From assembly GCA_023957315.1 (NCBI GenBank), contig JAMLHE010000008.1, forward strand, positions 62,001 to 126,000: a stretch of DNA of 64,000 nucleotides, given 5' to 3'. Under the pieces are notes generated by a model. It was not told the DNA's origin. It saw nothing but the letters and a program-made list of their open reading frames with translations, and did not search any database. The translations under genes were made by a program, and so were the position numbers. This DNA is from Candidatus Kapaibacterium sp. (GTDB taxonomy: Bacteria > Bacteroidota > Ignavibacteria > Kapaibacteriales > UBA2268). Positions 36,273-45,148 of the stretch are shown one piece after another. Each line of letters opens with the position of its first letter. Position 1 is the stretch's first letter.

Positions 36273-38444
36273 TTATGGTTTGTTGAAAATTGGTTTACTT
36301 TCGCCCTTGATATCAGTGCCCAATCTTTGCAAATATGCAATCAGAGCAATGATTTCCTTATCGTATGTAGTTTCGATTCCCGTAACTTTCAGCTCTTCAA
36401 CAATTTCGAGAGCTTGTGTATGGACATCAATATATGCAACATTATCATATCCCGGAGGATACGGGAAGTTGAGAGTCATAAGTGCTCTGATTTTATTTGA
36501 TGTAAGAGACGTATCTAAAGTGTTTTCGAGTAACCACGGATAGCGCGGCATAATCGAGCCCGGTGCAATTGATTGCGGGTCATACATATGCTGGTAGTGC
36601 CAAGCATGAGGGTATTTGCCGCCAATTCTGTGCAAGTCAGGTCCTGTACGTTTCGAACCCCATTGGAATGGTGCATCGTAAACAAATTCACCTGCTTTAG
36701 AATACTCACCGTAACGTTCTGTCTCGCTTCTGAATGGACGAATCATTTGCGAATGGCACAAATAACAGCCTTCTCGGATGTAAATATCCCGACCGTGCAA
36801 TTCGAGAGGAGTATATGGTTTAACGCTGGTAATCGTCGGAACATTCGATTTGATAACCTGCATTGGTACAATTTCAAATATCCCTCCTACTAAAATTACG
36901 ACAAGCGATGCAATCAAAAATGGCATTGGCTTGCCTTCCAACCATCTGTGGTTTACCTTTTCTTTATGAATAGATGCCATAGCAGGAGCCTTGAATGTTT
37001 CCGTAGCCATAAAAGAACCGCGTTTCATAGTCATGATTAAATTATACAACATGACAATTGAACCTGCCAAGAATAAGCTGCCGCCTAATGCTCTTATAGC
37101 ATACATCGGAACTAAATGAGTCACAGTTTCGAGGAAGTTGCGATACATCAAAAAACCGTCAGGAGAGAATTGTTTCCACATCAAGCCTTGTGTGATACCT
37201 GCCCAATAGAGTGGTGCAGCATATATCAAAATGCCCAGAAATGCAATCCAGAAGTGCAAGTTTGCAAGTTTTTTTGAATGCAGTTCGGTTTTCCACATCT
37301 TCGGTATTATCCAATACAAAATACCGAAAGTCAGCATACCGTTCCACCCTAAAGCTCCGACATGAACGTGAGCAATAGTCCAATCAGTAAAGTGCGAAAG
37401 CGCATTGAAACTTTTAATCGAAAGCATTGGACCTTCGAATACAGCCATACCATACGCTGTGATTGCTACTACCATGAATTTTAGAACAGGGTCTTCGCGT
37501 ACTTTGTCCCAAGCTCCTCGGAGCGTGAGCAAGCCATTAATCATCCCGCCCCATGACGGTGCGATAAGCATAATGGAAAAGACTGTACCGAGTGATTGAA
37601 CCCAATCCGGAGTTGATGAATAAAGCAAATGGTGAGGACCTGCCCAAATATATAAGAAAATCAAAGACCAGAAATGAATAATGGAAAGTCTATATGAATA
37701 TACCGGTCGGTTAGCAGCTTTGGGAAGAAAATAATACATAAGCCCCAAAAATGGAGTTGTCAAGAAAAATGCAACAGCATTATGACCATACCACCACTGA
37801 ACCAAAGCGTCTTGAACTCCTGTATAAATTGGATAGCTCTCGAGTATTGAATAAGGAATAACTAATGAATTGACTATATGCAAAACTGCAACTGTTACCC
37901 ACGATGCAATATAAAACCAGATTGCAACATACATGTGGCGTTCGCGCCTTTTGACTAATGTCATCAACATATTGATACCGAAAATTACCCAAACAACAGC
38001 AACAGCGACATCTATGGGCCATATTAATTCGGCATATTCTTTGCCTTGTGTTAGTCCCAAAGGAAATGTAATTGCGGCAGAGACAATTATCAATTGCCAA
38101 CCCCAAAAATGCAATTTGCTTAGCAAGATGCTCCACATCGGAGCTTTGGCAAGTCGAGGTAATGAATAATAGACACCCATGAAAATTGCGTTACCGACAA
38201 ATGCAAAAATTACTGCATTTGTATGCAAAGGGCGAAGTCTTCCAAAGGAAATATAGGAAATTCCCAAATCTAAGAATGGGAAATATGCCGGAGCAAACAT
38301 TTGAATTGCTATAATCAAGCCAACAAGGAAACCGACGATGCCCCAGATAATAGTTGCCCAAGCAAAATTTCGGACAATCACATTATCATAGCTGAAGGTT
38401 TCGAGGTCTTTGGGGTTAACTGAACCGGTAGAATCAATGCTCAT
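36273..38444 (-). CDS. ccoNO: Fused CcoN-CcoO, catalytic and monohaem cytochrome c subunits of cbb3 oxidase
   Basis: A 723-residue fusion. Residues 1 to about 480 are CcoN, a C-type haem-copper oxidase with the low-spin haem histidine in RLRPLHTNAVIF, CuB histidines in GPHHLLYS, and haem ligands in TDWTIAHVHVGALGW. From about residue 520 the CcoO part follows, with a membrane helix, the haem site CYLCH (about 558-562) in IREGCYLCHSQMIRPFRSE, and the distal methionine region PGSIMPRYPW. CcoN-CcoO fusion is known in Bacteroidota. The enzyme reduces oxygen with high affinity under microoxic conditions. The start ATG overlaps the ccoS stop. Confidence 0.95.
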   Translation of the reverse strand: MSIDSTGSVNPKDLETFSYDNVIVRNFAWATIIWGIVGFLVGLIIAIQMFAPAYFPFLDLGISYISFGRLRPLHTNAVIFAFVGNAIFMGVYYSLPRLAKAPMWSILLSKLHFWGWQLIIVSAAITFPLGLTQGKEYAELIWPIDVAVAVVWVIFGINMLMTLVKRRERHMYVAIWFYIASWVTVAVLHIVNSLVIPYSILESYPIYTGVQDALVQWWYGHNAVAFFLTTPFLGLMYYFLPKAANRPVYSYRLSIIHFWSLIFLYIWAGPHHLLYSSTPDWVQSLGTVFSIMLIAPSWGGMINGLLTLRGAWDKVREDPVLKFMVVAITAYGMAVFEGPMLSIKSFNALSHFTDWTIAHVHVGALGWNGMLTFGILYWIIPKMWKTELHSKKLANLHFWIAFLGILIYAAPLYWAGITQGLMWKQFSPDGFLMYRNFLETVTHLVPMYAIRALGGSLFLAGSIVMLYNLIMTMKRGSFMATETFKAPAMASIHKEKVNHRWLEGKPMPFLIASLVVILVGGIFEIVPMQVIKSNVPTITSVKPYTPLELHGRDIYIREGCYLCHSQMIRPFRSETERYGEYSKAGEFVYDAPFQWGSKRTGPDLHRIGGKYPHAWHYQHMYDPQSIAPGSIMPRYPWLLENTLDTSLTSNKIRALMTLNFPYPPGYDNVAYIDVHTQALEIVEELKVTGIETTYDKEIIALIAYLQRLGTDIKGESKPIFNKP

Positions 38445-38617
38445 TCACCTACTCCATCTTTTAATTTTACATTATTATTGTTGTCATCATTTAAAATGCG
38501 TAGCGACGGAGTGTAAGTGTCATCAAATTGTTCGTTTTTGACTGCCCATAGAAAGGATACCAAAAAAATTATGGCAACAAATAGTGAAGCGCTCATCAAA
38601 ATTATTACAACTGACAT
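38441..38617 (-). CDS. ccoS: CcoS, small cbb3 oxidase maturation protein
   Basis: A 58-residue frame with one N-terminal helix (SVVIILMSASLFVAIIFLVS) and the family-specific sequence after it, SFLWAVKNEQFDDTYTP, in which W-A-x-K-x-x-Q-F-D-D is characteristic. The tail is polar and Asn-rich. It starts with ATG at 38617, and its TGA overlaps the ccoNO ATG. CcoS is needed for cofactor insertion into cbb3 oxidase in Rhodobacter. It is the first gene of the cco operon, about 157 bp after ccoI. Confidence 0.88.
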   Translation of the reverse strand: MSVVIILMSASLFVAIIFLVSFLWAVKNEQFDDTYTPSLRILNDDNNNNVKLKDGVGE

Positions 38618-38773
38618 TACAAACCTTTATAATTTTATACTTTCAAAAATCGTAATGCAAATACAATAAAGCACAATGCAAATTTTCAATTTTTAAATGT
38701 ATCATTTTCAGATGAATTGTGCAATTTTGTTTTATAAATTTGTAACCAAAATGTAAAAATATTTTAGAAATGA

Positions 38774-41191
38774 CTAAGTCTTGCGAGATAATCTAAATTC
38801 CTTCAAATAAGAAGACCCAACAGTCAATGCTATTACACTTATCGAACTGACGGGCATCAAAATAGCTGCTATCAGGGGCGACAGAAGCCCTTGAACAGCA
38901 AAAAAGAAGCCGATGCTATGATAAACAAAGGACAAAATATAGCTCAACTTCACAGTGGTGACACCATTTTTGGCGAGAGCTAATAATTTTGTGAGTTTGG
39001 GGAGTTCATCAGCTATCAAAATAGCGTCAGAGCCCGGTGTAAAGTTTGAATGTTGCTCCGAAACTGCAATACCGACATCGCTTTGGTTCAAAGCTCCGGC
39101 ATCGTTCAAACCATCACCAATCATAATCACCTTTTTGCCGGATTGCTGAAGCTTAGAGATATATTCCAATTTATCTGCGGGCAGCATATTGAATTGCATT
39201 TTAGCTTTGTCGGAAGTCAGGGTTTGCAGATAATTTCTCTCAGAATCATTATCGCCTGATAAAATATAAATTTCATGCTTTTTCAGAAGTTCGTCAAATA
39301 GTAACTTCAATCCCTGTCTGTACGATGAATTTATGGCAAAAAATCCTGAGAATGCGCCATTAAAAGCTACATAAACACGCGATTCGGCATTGAACTCGCC
39401 CGAATTGCCGCCTGATTCAGTATCAATTTTTATATTATTTTCAATTAGCCAGGATTTGCTGCCGAGCAAAATCGAATTAGTTCCTACAAATGCCATCAGC
39501 CCTTTGCCTGATACTTCATCGTAATCATCAACTATGACAGTTCCGCAATTTAGATGATTGTATATCATGTTGCTCAAAGGGTGAGTTGAGTTTTTGACTA
39601 TAGATTTTATTGCGATTTGCTTGTCTTTATCAAGTGGTGAGCCGTTGAAGCTGATTTCCGACTTGTTAAGTTCAGTCAGTGTTCCGGTTTTATCAAATAC
39701 AATTACATCAGCGGAACTCATGTATTCGACAATTTTGTCCGTTTTTAAGAACATTTTCCTCTTTCCGAGCAATCGCATGGTAGTGCCATATGAAAAGGGA
39801 ATCGAAAGTGCTATTGCACACGGGCAAGCAATGATTAATACAGCGGTAATCGAATTCATGGCGATAGTCATATCCTTGGGAATCCAATAAATAGCGGTAG
39901 CGATTGCAATCAATAGTACAATTGCAGTAAAATATTTCGCAGCAGTATTGGACAAATTTGAAATTGTTGATTCTTTCTGCTTTTCAAATAGTTTGGAATT
40001 CCAAAGTTCGGTCAAATAGCTACTCGAAAACTTCTTCATCACTCGGATTTTGATTACGCTACCCTTGTGTTTGCCGCCGGCGTAAATCTTGTCACTTTTC
40101 ATAGCAGTAATCGGTGATGATTCTCCTGTGACAAAACTATAGTCAATCAATGCTGATTCACTTTCCAGAATTGAATCCGCAGGAATGAGCTCATCATGCC
40201 TTATAGACAGCAAATCACCCGGCACGATTTGATTGACGGGTATTGGCACATCATTTTCCTTATCGGATTTAATTACCGAAAGAGGAAAATAGGATTTGAA
40301 ATCGCGATTGAATGATAAATTGTGATAAGTTTTCTGTTGGAACAATTTCCCCAATAAGAGGAAAAAAACTAAACCTGTGAGCGAATCAATGAAACCCGAA
40401 TCAGTTGTGAACAAAATATCGTAAACACTGCGTAAAAATAGCACCAAAATCCCCAAACTCAAAGGTACATCAATATTTACAGTTTTCATCTTCAATCCGT
40501 GCCAAGCGCCCTTGAAATAATCGCTGGCGGCATACATAACCGGAATACTCAGCAAAATCGAGATGTAGCCCATGTATGTGCGAATATCGCTTTGGATAGT
40601 TCCACCGGATAAATATTCCGGAATTGCCATCAACATGATATTTCCAAAAGCAAAGCCCGCAATTCCCAATTTGATATATAATGACCTGTTGTGAGCAATC
40701 TTTCGGGGTTGTTCGATATCCGATAGATTCAAAGTTGGGCGATAGCCTAATAATGTGAGCAATTCAACAATCTTGCGAAGTGAAGTTTTTTGGTTATCAA
40801 ATGTGATGCTGACTTCTTTCCGCAAGAAATTCACTTTCGATTCGAGCACACCATTTTCCAGAAGGTGAATGTTTTCAATCAGGTACAAACAGGCACTGCA
40901 ATAGATTTGAGGCAGATAGAAAATTACTTTGGAGCGATTTTCGATATTATATTTCAATAGTTTTTCGACAATTGAATTGTCATCGAGGAATGAAAACTCA
41001 TCTTTATCAAATTTTGATTTTGAATCCGAACCAATTCGTGCTTCCTCGTAAATTTTTGTCAAATCATTGTCGGACAGCAGAATGTGAACAGTTTTGCAAC
41101 CGTTGCAGCAAAAGTATTTATTGTCGATTCTAATAGTGTCGTCCGGACAAACGTCCCCACAATGAAAGCAAATCAATTCATCAGGCTTCAT
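38774..41191 (-). CDS. ccoI: CcoI/FixI copper-transporting P1B-type ATPase
   Basis: An 805-residue heavy-metal ATPase. The N-terminus has a cysteine-rich metal domain (CFHCGDVC and CCNGCKTVH), then an HMA-type CSAC site. Eight membrane helices carry the CPC metal-transport motif (ACPCAIALSIP), the phosphorylation site DKTGTLT, the HP locus STHPLSN and the hinge GDGLNDAGAL. The CCNGCKTVH start and the neighbouring cco genes mark it as the CcoI branch, which exports copper to the periplasm for cbb3 assembly, and not a copper-resistance CopA. It overlaps the mutase gene by 4 bp (ATGA). Confidence 0.93.
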   Translation of the reverse strand: MKPDELICFHCGDVCPDDTIRIDNKYFCCNGCKTVHILLSDNDLTKIYEEARIGSDSKSKFDKDEFSFLDDNSIVEKLLKYNIENRSKVIFYLPQIYCSACLYLIENIHLLENGVLESKVNFLRKEVSITFDNQKTSLRKIVELLTLLGYRPTLNLSDIEQPRKIAHNRSLYIKLGIAGFAFGNIMLMAIPEYLSGGTIQSDIRTYMGYISILLSIPVMYAASDYFKGAWHGLKMKTVNIDVPLSLGILVLFLRSVYDILFTTDSGFIDSLTGLVFFLLLGKLFQQKTYHNLSFNRDFKSYFPLSVIKSDKENDVPIPVNQIVPGDLLSIRHDELIPADSILESESALIDYSFVTGESSPITAMKSDKIYAGGKHKGSVIKIRVMKKFSSSYLTELWNSKLFEKQKESTISNLSNTAAKYFTAIVLLIAIATAIYWIPKDMTIAMNSITAVLIIACPCAIALSIPFSYGTTMRLLGKRKMFLKTDKIVEYMSSADVIVFDKTGTLTELNKSEISFNGSPLDKDKQIAIKSIVKNSTHPLSNMIYNHLNCGTVIVDDYDEVSGKGLMAFVGTNSILLGSKSWLIENNIKIDTESGGNSGEFNAESRVYVAFNGAFSGFFAINSSYRQGLKLLFDELLKKHEIYILSGDNDSERNYLQTLTSDKAKMQFNMLPADKLEYISKLQQSGKKVIMIGDGLNDAGALNQSDVGIAVSEQHSNFTPGSDAILIADELPKLTKLLALAKNGVTTVKLSYILSFVYHSIGFFFAVQGLLSPLIAAILMPVSSISVIALTVGSSYLKEFRLSRKT

Positions 41192-42552
41192 TTGGTATCC
41201 GCAATGATGCTTTTGATTTTGTCAATCGTTTCATCAATATTTGAATTATTCAATTTTTCGTAAATCAGCCGGATAATAGGCTCCGTGTTGGACTTGCGGA
41301 TATGAATCCAAAAGCCGTCCGAATCAATTCTCAGTCCATCTTCCAAATTGACATTTTCAGAAGAAATTTCTTGAATTATTCGAGATTTCAAATTTTCAAA
41401 ATTTCCAGCGAAATCAAATTTCAATTTGTTCATTTCGTAGTTGGGGAAGTCGTTTGACAATTCGGATAACGAGCGATTTGATTGAGCCATTAAGCCCAAA
41501 ATCAAGCAAATTCCAACAAGGGAATCACGTCCGTAATGGCAATTGGGCAAAATTACACCACCACTACCTTCCCCACCGATGATTGCACCAATTTCTTTCA
41601 TTTTACTGACGACGTTGATTTCACCCACGGGGCATCGTGCAACAATCCCCCCGAATTGACGTGCAGCCCATTCGGAATATGATGATGTCGAAAGATTGAC
41701 AACTGCAATTTTCTTCGCTTCGGCAATCGAGCTACTCATCACAGATTGAATCGCCAATGCAATTGTCTTTTCCTCGCTTACGCAGGTGCCGCTTTCGTCC
41801 ACAAGGACTAATCTATCAGCATCGGGGTCAACAGCAAAACCTACATCAGCACCCACTTCGGCTACTTTAGATGAAAGCTCAGTCAAATATTGAGGCAGCG
41901 GTTCCGGAACATGAGGAAATTCTCCGTTGCCTTCGCAATTGATAGCGATTACTTCGCAGCCAAGATATTCCAACAGTTTCGGGATGATAACACTGCCAGA
42001 AGCGTTTACTGCGTCAACGACCACTTTAAATTTGCGTGATTTGATAATTTCCAATCGTTCAGCGATGAAATCGCTATTTGTGACTGATTTGATATGGAAG
42101 TCAATCGGTTCAATTTCGGAGAATTTTATTTCAGCATGATTTTCAAAATCACATTCAACCACACCCGAATCAACTATATCCCATACTTTTTGATTTTCAG
42201 CTTCATTTAAAAAAACACCGCTTGAATTCAAAAATTTCAATCCGTTCCATTGTTCGGGATTATGCGATGCTGTGATAACAATTCCTGCGTCATAATCGAA
42301 TTTTTCGACCATTAATTGGACTGTCGGAGTTGGGACAATGCCCAGAATATCGCATTCTACGCCGATTGAAGAAAGAGTAGAAGAAAGGATTTTTTCTATC
42401 CAATCGCCTGAGGGTCTGCCGTCTCTGCCGACCGCAATTTTTTTTGAATTTGTTGCTTTGGCGAATGCCGCAACATATTGTTTGACCATCTCGGGAGTCA
42501 TATCATCTCCCAAAGTTGCTCGGATTCCTGAAATTGACCTTACAAAAGACAT
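41188..42552 (-). CDS. Phosphohexomutase (phosphoglucosamine mutase / phosphomannomutase family)
   Basis: A 454-residue alpha-D-phosphohexomutase with all four domain signatures: the phosphoserine loop ITASHNP (Ser96), the metal loop DPDADRL (about 240), the sugar-binding loop GGEGSGGVILP and the phosphate-binding RKSNTEPIIR. Paralogs make glucosamine-1-phosphate (GlmM), mannose-1-phosphate or glucose-1-phosphate. The GEGSGGV sugar loop and overall length suit the GlmM/ManB group, but the sequence alone does not choose the substrate. It forms an operon with ccoI, an odd pairing. Confidence 0.88.
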   Translation of the reverse strand: MSFVRSISGIRATLGDDMTPEMVKQYVAAFAKATNSKKIAVGRDGRPSGDWIEKILSSTLSSIGVECDILGIVPTPTVQLMVEKFDYDAGIVITASHNPEQWNGLKFLNSSGVFLNEAENQKVWDIVDSGVVECDFENHAEIKFSEIEPIDFHIKSVTNSDFIAERLEIIKSRKFKVVVDAVNASGSVIIPKLLEYLGCEVIAINCEGNGEFPHVPEPLPQYLTELSSKVAEVGADVGFAVDPDADRLVLVDESGTCVSEEKTIALAIQSVMSSSIAEAKKIAVVNLSTSSYSEWAARQFGGIVARCPVGEINVVSKMKEIGAIIGGEGSGGVILPNCHYGRDSLVGICLILGLMAQSNRSLSELSNDFPNYEMNKLKFDFAGNFENLKSRIIQEISSENVNLEDGLRIDSDGFWIHIRKSNTEPIIRLIYEKLNNSNIDETIDKIKSIIADTK

Positions 42553-42588
42553 TTTATACTTTTTTGAATTTTCAAATTTTGACTGTCA

Positions 42589-42615
42589 CAAATATATTGA
42601 TTTTGAGCGTGACAA
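42589..42615 (-). promoter_or_regulatory. Possible promoter for the mutase-ccoI operon
   Basis: On the minus strand, TTG (42615-42613) and TATATTTG (42596-42589) are separated by 16 nt; the -7 box matches TAnnTTTG exactly and lies 36 nt before the start codon at 42552. The spacing is slightly short. Confidence 0.45.
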
Positions 42616-42684
42616 TGAAGAAGGTAAAATAATGAGTTGTTTTAGTAGTTAATAATAATTATTAAAATCAACGACTCAAATTAG

Positions 42685-43128
42685 ATGAAAAAGATACTCG
42701 AATCAGGAATACCGACTACAATTGCAAGAATTATCGTAGGTTACATTTTTTTGTCATACGGAATCGGCAAGATTGCCAATCCTACGCTTTTTGTCTCCGA
42801 AATTGCGAATTATGATTTGGTTCCGAACTTTTCGCTGAACATGATTGCAATGATATTGCCTTGGGTCGAAACCATTTGCGGGGTACTGCTCATCACAGGT
42901 GTAAAAGTAAAAGCAAATTCATATATCACAGCATCAATGATGTTTGTATTTGTATTTGCCGTAATTGCGGCTATGGCGCGCGGACTTGACATCAATTGTG
43001 GGTGTTCGAGTACAAATCCGCAAAAAGTTGGATTTCCGAAGTTGATTGAAAATTTGGCTCTTTTAGCGATTTCAATTTTCAATATATATTTTCCAAAAAG
43101 CAGATTTTCATTAGATAAGTTTGAATAA
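42685..43128 (+). CDS. DoxX/MauE-family membrane protein
   Basis: A 147-residue protein with four membrane helices. It begins with the DoxX-type pattern ARIIVGYIFLSYGIGKIANP. In the third loop it carries the MauE-like dicysteine motif LDINCGCSS (C-G-C). Proteins of this group are linked to periplasmic thiol-disulfide exchange and often stand beside thioredoxin-like proteins. The next gene starts 14 bp after its stop and may share the transcript. I cannot assign a substrate. Confidence 0.8.
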   Translation: MKKILESGIPTTIARIIVGYIFLSYGIGKIANPTLFVSEIANYDLVPNFSLNMIAMILPWVETICGVLLITGVKVKANSYITASMMFVFVFAVIAAMARGLDINCGCSSTNPQKVGFPKLIENLALLAISIFNIYFPKSRFSLDKFE

Positions 43129-43142
43129 AATAAGAGTGGTAA

Positions 43143-43856
43143 TTGATAAATACTACGTTTATAAAGGCAATCCGAGACAATCTCTTTGATTTTGTCGCTC
43201 CCGAGCATTGTGCCATTTGTAATAAACACATCAAGCCACATTCTGCTCAATTCAAAATGCTTTGCAACGCTTGCCTCAACTCTATACCTTATGCCCCATC
43301 ACCCAATATAATTCGCAATCGTTTTTTTGAGCATTTCAGCGAAGATAAGGTGGCAATTGATGGCGCTACTGCACTTATTTCTCTGAAGGAGAATGCTCAG
43401 TATTTGGAAGCTATTCACAAATTCAAATACGCAGGATTGTCGCTATTGGCTTATGAATACGGAAAGCTCTTGGGAAGGAGAATGCAAATTGACGGCATGA
43501 CCGATTACGACTATATCATTCCCGTGCCCATCCACAAAGTAAAATATCGCGAACGCGGCTATAACCAATCATATCACATATCTTTAGGATTGCTTGAATT
43601 AGTAGCGGGTGAAATGTCTGATGATTTCGTCAAAAGGAATCAATATACTATAACTCAAACTGCACTCAGTAAAGAGCAACGAAAACGCAATGTTGGGAAT
43701 ATATTTGAACTAAACAAAGAATTCGACCCCAAAGGGAGCCGAATTCTTTTAGTTGATGATGTTCTGACTACGGGTTCGACAATTAACTCACTTGCAAAAA
43801 GCCTCAAATCGGCTGGTGCCGAGCGTTGCGATTGTGCAACTTTAGCAATTGCCTAA
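43143..43856 (+). CDS. ComF-family phosphoribosyltransferase-like protein
   Basis: A 237-residue protein with the two ComF landmarks. The first is an N-terminal zinc finger, CAICN and CNAC. The second is the PRPP-binding loop RILLVDDVLTTGSTINSLAK near the C-terminus, with a preceding VPIHKVKYRERGYNQSY. ComF is needed for DNA uptake in Bacillus and Haemophilus, but most members lack a shown reaction. The start is TTG at 43143, since no ATG precedes the zinc finger; GAGTGG upstream may serve as the ribosome site. It ends with a 4-bp overlap with the convergent surA-like gene. Confidence 0.85.
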   Translation: MINTTFIKAIRDNLFDFVAPEHCAICNKHIKPHSAQFKMLCNACLNSIPYAPSPNIIRNRFFEHFSEDKVAIDGATALISLKENAQYLEAIHKFKYAGLSLLAYEYGKLLGRRMQIDGMTDYDYIIPVPIHKVKYRERGYNQSYHISLGLLELVAGEMSDDFVKRNQYTITQTALSKEQRKRNVGNIFELNKEFDPKGSRILLVDDVLTTGSTINSLAKSLKSAGAERCDCATLAIA

Positions 43857-45148
43857 TAATCGCTGACTATTTCCCAGTGCATATCTTTGCGTAGATTTTG
43901 GAGGAATTCAGAATATAATTTTCGCTTTTTGCTTTCAATAGCATATTGTTCGATTTCGTTAAAATCATCTTTCAAATTTGCTTTGTGAACCACATGGAAT
44001 TTCTTTTTGTAAATTATGTGATACGACTCTTTTGATGGGTCTGATACATATAGCATAGGTTCGCTCAAACCACCGTCAGGGAGTGCAGTTACAATCGAAC
44101 GGAGTTTATCGGGGATATCTTCATAAGGCAATTTGCCGAGAAAACCACCAAAACCGCGACTGTCCTTGTCATCTGAATGTAATTTGGCTAACTCTTCGAA
44201 ATCGGAACCGCTTTCGACTTTTTTCTTCAAATCATTCAAAAAGTCAATAGCTCTTTGCTTATCTTCGCTTGATTGTGCAAATTTAAGTAAGATATGGCGC
44301 GTTTTTACAGCATCGGTACGCTTATCAAGCGTTTGGATAATGTGAAAACCAAAAGGAGTCTCAATAGGTAAAGAAATTTCATTGACTGCTAATCTGAAAG
44401 CTGCCTGTTCAAATTCAGGAAATAATTTGCCACGTTCGAACCAACCAAGCTCACCACCGTCTTGGGAAGTGCCCGGATCACCGCTGTAACGTTTAGCAAA
44501 ATCTGCGAAATCTGCACCATTCAAGAGTGAATCACGCAATTTGATTGCGAATTCAAATGAGGTTTTCTTAGTGTCATCATCCGATTTGACATTCTTTACA
44601 ATATGATATAATTCATAAGCAGCCGGCATTTCCGGGATTGAATCACTATTATTGGCATAAAAATCTTGGACTTCTTTTTGAGATACTTTCACGTCGCTAA
44701 ACTTAACAGACAATAAATTTTGTACCAACAAGCTTTGGCGAATCTTCTCTTTGATTTCATTTTTGATTCTGGGTATAGACATACCATAAACTTGCTCTAC
44801 ACGCTGCTCGGAGCCAAATCTTCGGACTTCCGTCTGGAGATGCATTTCCATCCTTTGCGTAACTTCCTCGTCGGAAATAACGATTGAATCTTGCTTGGCT
44901 TTATAAACCATTAGGAATTGGTCTATCAGCCCATCAAGAATTTGCTTTCTGAGTGCTTTATCGTTGACGTCAAGATTCTTGTCATACTGCATAAGAGCGC
45001 CAATCTGACCGTCAATGTCGGATTTCATCACAACATCATCACCAACTATGGCGACGATACGGTCAAGGCTTTCGCCTGCTTTGGGTTGGGCGTTAGCGAC
45101 ATTCATCATCAACGTCAGAAAAACAATGTTTAGGACAATTAATCTCAT
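43853..45148 (-). CDS. SurA-like periplasmic peptidyl-prolyl cis-trans isomerase/chaperone
   Basis: A 431-residue protein with a signal peptide (cleavage after ANA, about residue 20), a SurA-type N-terminal helical domain (VAIVGDDVVMKSDID), and two parvulin (PPIC) domains. The first runs about 175-275 with YSGDPGTSQDGGELGWFERG; the second about 285-385 with KLHSDDKDSRGFGGFLGK. SurA escorts outer-membrane proteins across the periplasm. It overlaps the upstream isomerase gene by 4 bp, so two chaperones are made together with MurC. Confidence 0.9.
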   Translation of the reverse strand: MRLIVLNIVFLTLMMNVANAQPKAGESLDRIVAIVGDDVVMKSDIDGQIGALMQYDKNLDVNDKALRKQILDGLIDQFLMVYKAKQDSIVISDEEVTQRMEMHLQTEVRRFGSEQRVEQVYGMSIPRIKNEIKEKIRQSLLVQNLLSVKFSDVKVSQKEVQDFYANNSDSIPEMPAAYELYHIVKNVKSDDDTKKTSFEFAIKLRDSLLNGADFADFAKRYSGDPGTSQDGGELGWFERGKLFPEFEQAAFRLAVNEISLPIETPFGFHIIQTLDKRTDAVKTRHILLKFAQSSEDKQRAIDFLNDLKKKVESGSDFEELAKLHSDDKDSRGFGGFLGKLPYEDIPDKLRSIVTALPDGGLSEPMLYVSDPSKESYHIIYKKKFHVVHKANLKDDFNEIEQYAIESKKRKLYSEFLQNLRKDMHWEIVSDY

